Assembly (NCBI RefSeq): GCF_051967575.1
Contig: NZ_JBQCJW010000055.1
Coordinates: forward strand, 1 to 9,816
DNA: 9,816 nt
Source of the DNA: Solibacillus silvestris_B
GTDB lineage: Bacteria; Bacillota; Bacilli; Bacillales_A; Planococcaceae
Reading direction: 5' to 3'
Both the position numbers and the translations under genes were made by a program. Positions 8,032 to 9,816 of this stretch are shown in pieces (position 1 is the first letter of the stretch; each line of letters begins with the position of its first letter). The notes beneath the pieces are model-generated. The model saw only the letters and a list, made by a program, of their open reading frames with translations, had not been told where the DNA came from and made no database searches.

Positions 8032-8045
8032 TTGAAACATTTCAA
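8032..8045. promoter_or_regulatory. 14-bp palindrome upstream of the Cap4/ABC-3C-like gene
   Basis: TTGAAACATTTCAA has perfect 6-bp arms around CA and lies about 50 nt before the GTG start. TTGAAA could also serve as a -35 box, with TAAATA (8055-8060) as a weak -10 at 17-nt spacing. The dyad would then overlap the promoter as an operator. Both roles are inferred. Confidence 0.3.
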
Positions 8046-8093
8046 TGGTTTTAGTAAATATTTCGGAAATAAGATCGAGGAGGTATATAAATA

Positions 8094-9611
8094 GTGGTAA
8101 ATACTGCTGTTGAGAAAAAAGTTGAATTTGATGCGACACATAGTTGGAATGGTTTTTGCTATCAAGGTAAGGTAGCCATTATCGCTGTAATTGATTATAT
8201 GATTAATTCGATTGAAAATATAGAATTAATTAATCAACATAGTTTGGAGTTTGAATACTTAGAGGATTTTTCAATAATAAAAGATGAGAATTATGTTCAA
8301 ATTCATCAAGTGAAATCTTATGGAGTTGACTCCTTAAGTAATTATAGAGATGCGATATGGTTATTACTTGGAAAATCGGTATACGGGAAATATAAAACAA
8401 TTAAGAAAGCATATTTACATGCGGCTGAACGTATTGAATCAAATGGAAAAACTATTTCTGATATTGATACTTTGAAAAAGGCTTTACTAGCTTCAAAAGC
8501 ACCTTCAAGTTCAAATTCTTCAACTCAAATGAGTCCTTTAGAATTGTTTAAATATGTAAAAGAGAATGAACTAGTGAACGAAGCTTTTAAGAAGTTTTCT
8601 ATTTATGAATATTCTAGTGGAGATTCATATTGTACTTTATTAAATATAGAAGAGTTAACAAAGAAAAAAATTGAAGAATACTATGAATTCACAGACAAGA
8701 AGCAAGAGCTAGAACAAAAAGGGCTATTAAATGAATATATAGAAAGTGTATATGTTACCCTTTTAGGGTTTATTGACAAACACATTAATATAAGGCATTA
8801 CAATAGGCAGACTGCTGTTTTAAATTATGATAAAAAAATAAACCTAACGGATATAAAGGACATTTTGGATGAAAATTATGAGAATTTGCCTAAATCATAT
8901 TATGTGTACTATTTAAAGGATAAAATAATTCAGAATTTTAATTCATACTATAATGAAAATATGGATTTTATTCAAAATGAATACATAAAATTTCAGCATG
9001 ATAAAGAAATTATTATACAATACCAAAAACTTGAAAATGGTATAAATAAAGTTTCGGATCTAATAAAAAAAGTATTTACAGAATTAAGTGAAGAAGAATT
9101 CTTATTATTTTGTCATAAAATGAATCCCCATGTAAAAGTAAACTATAGTGAGAATTTAATGAACCTTAATGATTTAGTGAAGTCAGATTTTTTAGAATAT
9201 CCTTGGCTTCTATCTTTAGTTGAATTCCATGAAAATATTGTAGGAGAAGATTTAACAATAAATATAGAGAATTCACATTTTCTAGCAACAACAATAATTC
9301 ATACGCTGCCAACTCCAACTGCTACAGATGGATTAGTTCGAAAACGTCAAATGAATGCTAATATCGAAGCTACAATAAGCAAAATAGCTATTTCTATATT
9401 GGAAAACAACAAGATTTATGAAGCACTATATAAAATTGATTATATTATTACAGGAAATATTAATAAATCATTGAAGGATTATATACCTAAAACAACTGTA
9501 TATAAAGAATATGAACTACCAGAAAATAGTCATCATATTATGGCGATAAAAAATATAGATTTAATTGATATAAAAGCGTGTGAATTAAGGAGAGATAGAA
9601 GTGGAAAATAA
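8094..9611 (+). CDS. ABC-3C-type effector protein with N-terminal Cap4-like nuclease domain
   Basis: This 505-aa protein starts at GTG (8094), nine nt after GAGGAGGT. Residues 12-75 read as a Cap4/DUF4297-like restriction-endonuclease fold: a SWNGFCYQGKVA element (17-28), LEFEYLEDF (51-59, acidic E/D residues) and IHQVKS (70-75, Q72-x-K74). This is the G-x-x-YQ ... E-D ... QVK pattern of that nuclease group. The remainder is mostly helical, charged and rich in Ile, Lys and Asn, with no membrane segment. It resembles the C-terminal part of ABC-three-component proteins, where an effector domain is joined to a CTD and works with a middle component and an ABC ATPase; this half of the call is tentative. 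It has its own upstream region after a probable terminator and overlaps the next small ORF by 11 nt. The coding sequence looks more AT-rich, with many ATA codons, than the Res-like gene, suggesting a separate origin. The trigger and target are unknown. Confidence 0.6.
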   Translation: MVNTAVEKKVEFDATHSWNGFCYQGKVAIIAVIDYMINSIENIELINQHSLEFEYLEDFSIIKDENYVQIHQVKSYGVDSLSNYRDAIWLLLGKSVYGKYKTIKKAYLHAAERIESNGKTISDIDTLKKALLASKAPSSSNSSTQMSPLELFKYVKENELVNEAFKKFSIYEYSSGDSYCTLLNIEELTKKKIEEYYEFTDKKQELEQKGLLNEYIESVYVTLLGFIDKHINIRHYNRQTAVLNYDKKINLTDIKDILDENYENLPKSYYVYYLKDKIIQNFNSYYNENMDFIQNEYIKFQHDKEIIIQYQKLENGINKVSDLIKKVFTELSEEEFLLFCHKMNPHVKVNYSENLMNLNDLVKSDFLEYPWLLSLVEFHENIVGEDLTINIENSHFLATTIIHTLPTPTATDGLVRKRQMNANIEATISKIAISILENNKIYEALYKIDYIITGNINKSLKDYIPKTTVYKEYELPENSHHIMAIKNIDLIDIKACELRRDRSGK

Positions 9612-9756
9612 GGTTAACGAATTATTTACGCATCTTTTTGAAGAATTAAAGTTCGAGATTAGCGATTATTCAATTGTAGACGAACAAGATAAGTTGCTTA
9701 AGAAAAGTATTTTAGCGAAAAACTCTCTAAGAAAAAATTACCTGAATTATTCATAG
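9601..9756 (+). pseudogene. Short coupled ORF, possibly a truncated ABC-3C middle component
   Basis: A GTG start at 9601, with AAGGAGA 7 nt upstream (9587-9593), opens a 51-codon ORF ending in TAG at 9754-9756. It overlaps the preceding gene by 11 nt, so translation is probably coupled. The protein begins MENKVNELFTHLFEELKFEI and is acidic, then lysine-rich, with no clear domain. ABC-3C operons normally continue with a middle component well over 100 aa and an ABC ATPase, so 51 codons looks like the opening of a gene cut short. The frame one base back (-1) reads KKLPELFIAH before a stop at 9762-9764, so a simple single-base frameshift does not restore a long frame inside the window. It could instead be a genuine small protein. 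The middle-component identity is inferred from position only. Confidence 0.4.
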
Positions 9757-9816
9757 CTCACTAAAACCAATCCGTTTTTATTCATTTTTTCCAAGGTGCT
9801 GAATTTTTTAGGAATT
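9757..9816. other. AT-rich right end without a recognisable gene
   Basis: The last 60 bases have stops in the readable plus frames close to 9760 and hold T-runs, but no hairpin good enough for a terminator. AGGTGCTGA (9794-9802) repeats a sequence at 320-328. This may be flanking DNA beyond the end of the island or the edge of an inserted element; the sequence is too short to tell. Confidence 0.3.

Noticed and set aside
7939..8139. Minus-strand ORF across the intergenic region
   Set aside because: It covers the hairpin, the palindrome and the start of the next gene; its composition is low-complexity and it has no ribosome binding site.
9757..9816. End of an insertion sequence at the right edge
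   Set aside because: The truncation of the last ORF suggests it, but I recognise no terminal inverted repeat and no transposase sequence is in the window.

Overview
The window is AT-rich (about one third G+C by eye) and uses strong GGAGG-type ribosome binding sites with some GTG starts. This points to a low-G+C Firmicute, most likely Bacillus or a close relative; the species cannot be fixed from the sequence. There is no rRNA, tRNA, CRISPR array or recognisable transposase. All large genes are on the plus strand and look like a defence island.

Layout. Positions 1-435 hold no large gene. A 34-codon minus-strand ORF with an excellent ribosome binding site lies at 58-162. Another ribosome binding site close to the left edge suggests a minus-strand gene just outside. 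Two abutting palindromes (238-266) sit between this divergent unit and the main operon. From 436 to 7949 runs a tight three-gene operon: a SNF2/RapA-type helicase (956 aa), a Type III Mod-like beta-class N6-adenine DNA methyltransferase (641 aa) and a Type III Res-like helicase-nuclease (901 aa). The gap between the first two is 19 nt, and the last two overlap by 8 nt. An intergenic stretch (7950-8093) then carries a terminator-like hairpin and a palindrome. It is followed by a 505-aa protein whose first ~80 residues look like a Cap4-type restriction-endonuclease-fold domain, as found in ABC-three-component (ABC-3C) effector proteins. A very short coupled ORF (51 codons, GTG start at 9601) follows and looks like the beginning of a larger gene that has been cut off.

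How the parts may work together. Mod and Res together resemble a Type III restriction-modification pair: the methyltransferase marks a recognition site, and Res hydrolyses ATP and cuts DNA through a C-terminal PD-(D/E)XK nuclease. The SNF2 protein adds a second DNA translocase that classical Type III systems lack. The methyltransferase ends in an exact QLSLF pentapeptide, the consensus for binding the beta sliding clamp, which suggests methylation coupled to replication. The fourth gene looks like a separate defence unit added behind the operon. Its expected partners (middle component and ABC ATPase) are not present intact in the window, so it is either decayed or continues in rearranged form to the right. 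Family assignments come from motifs read by eye; no database search was possible.
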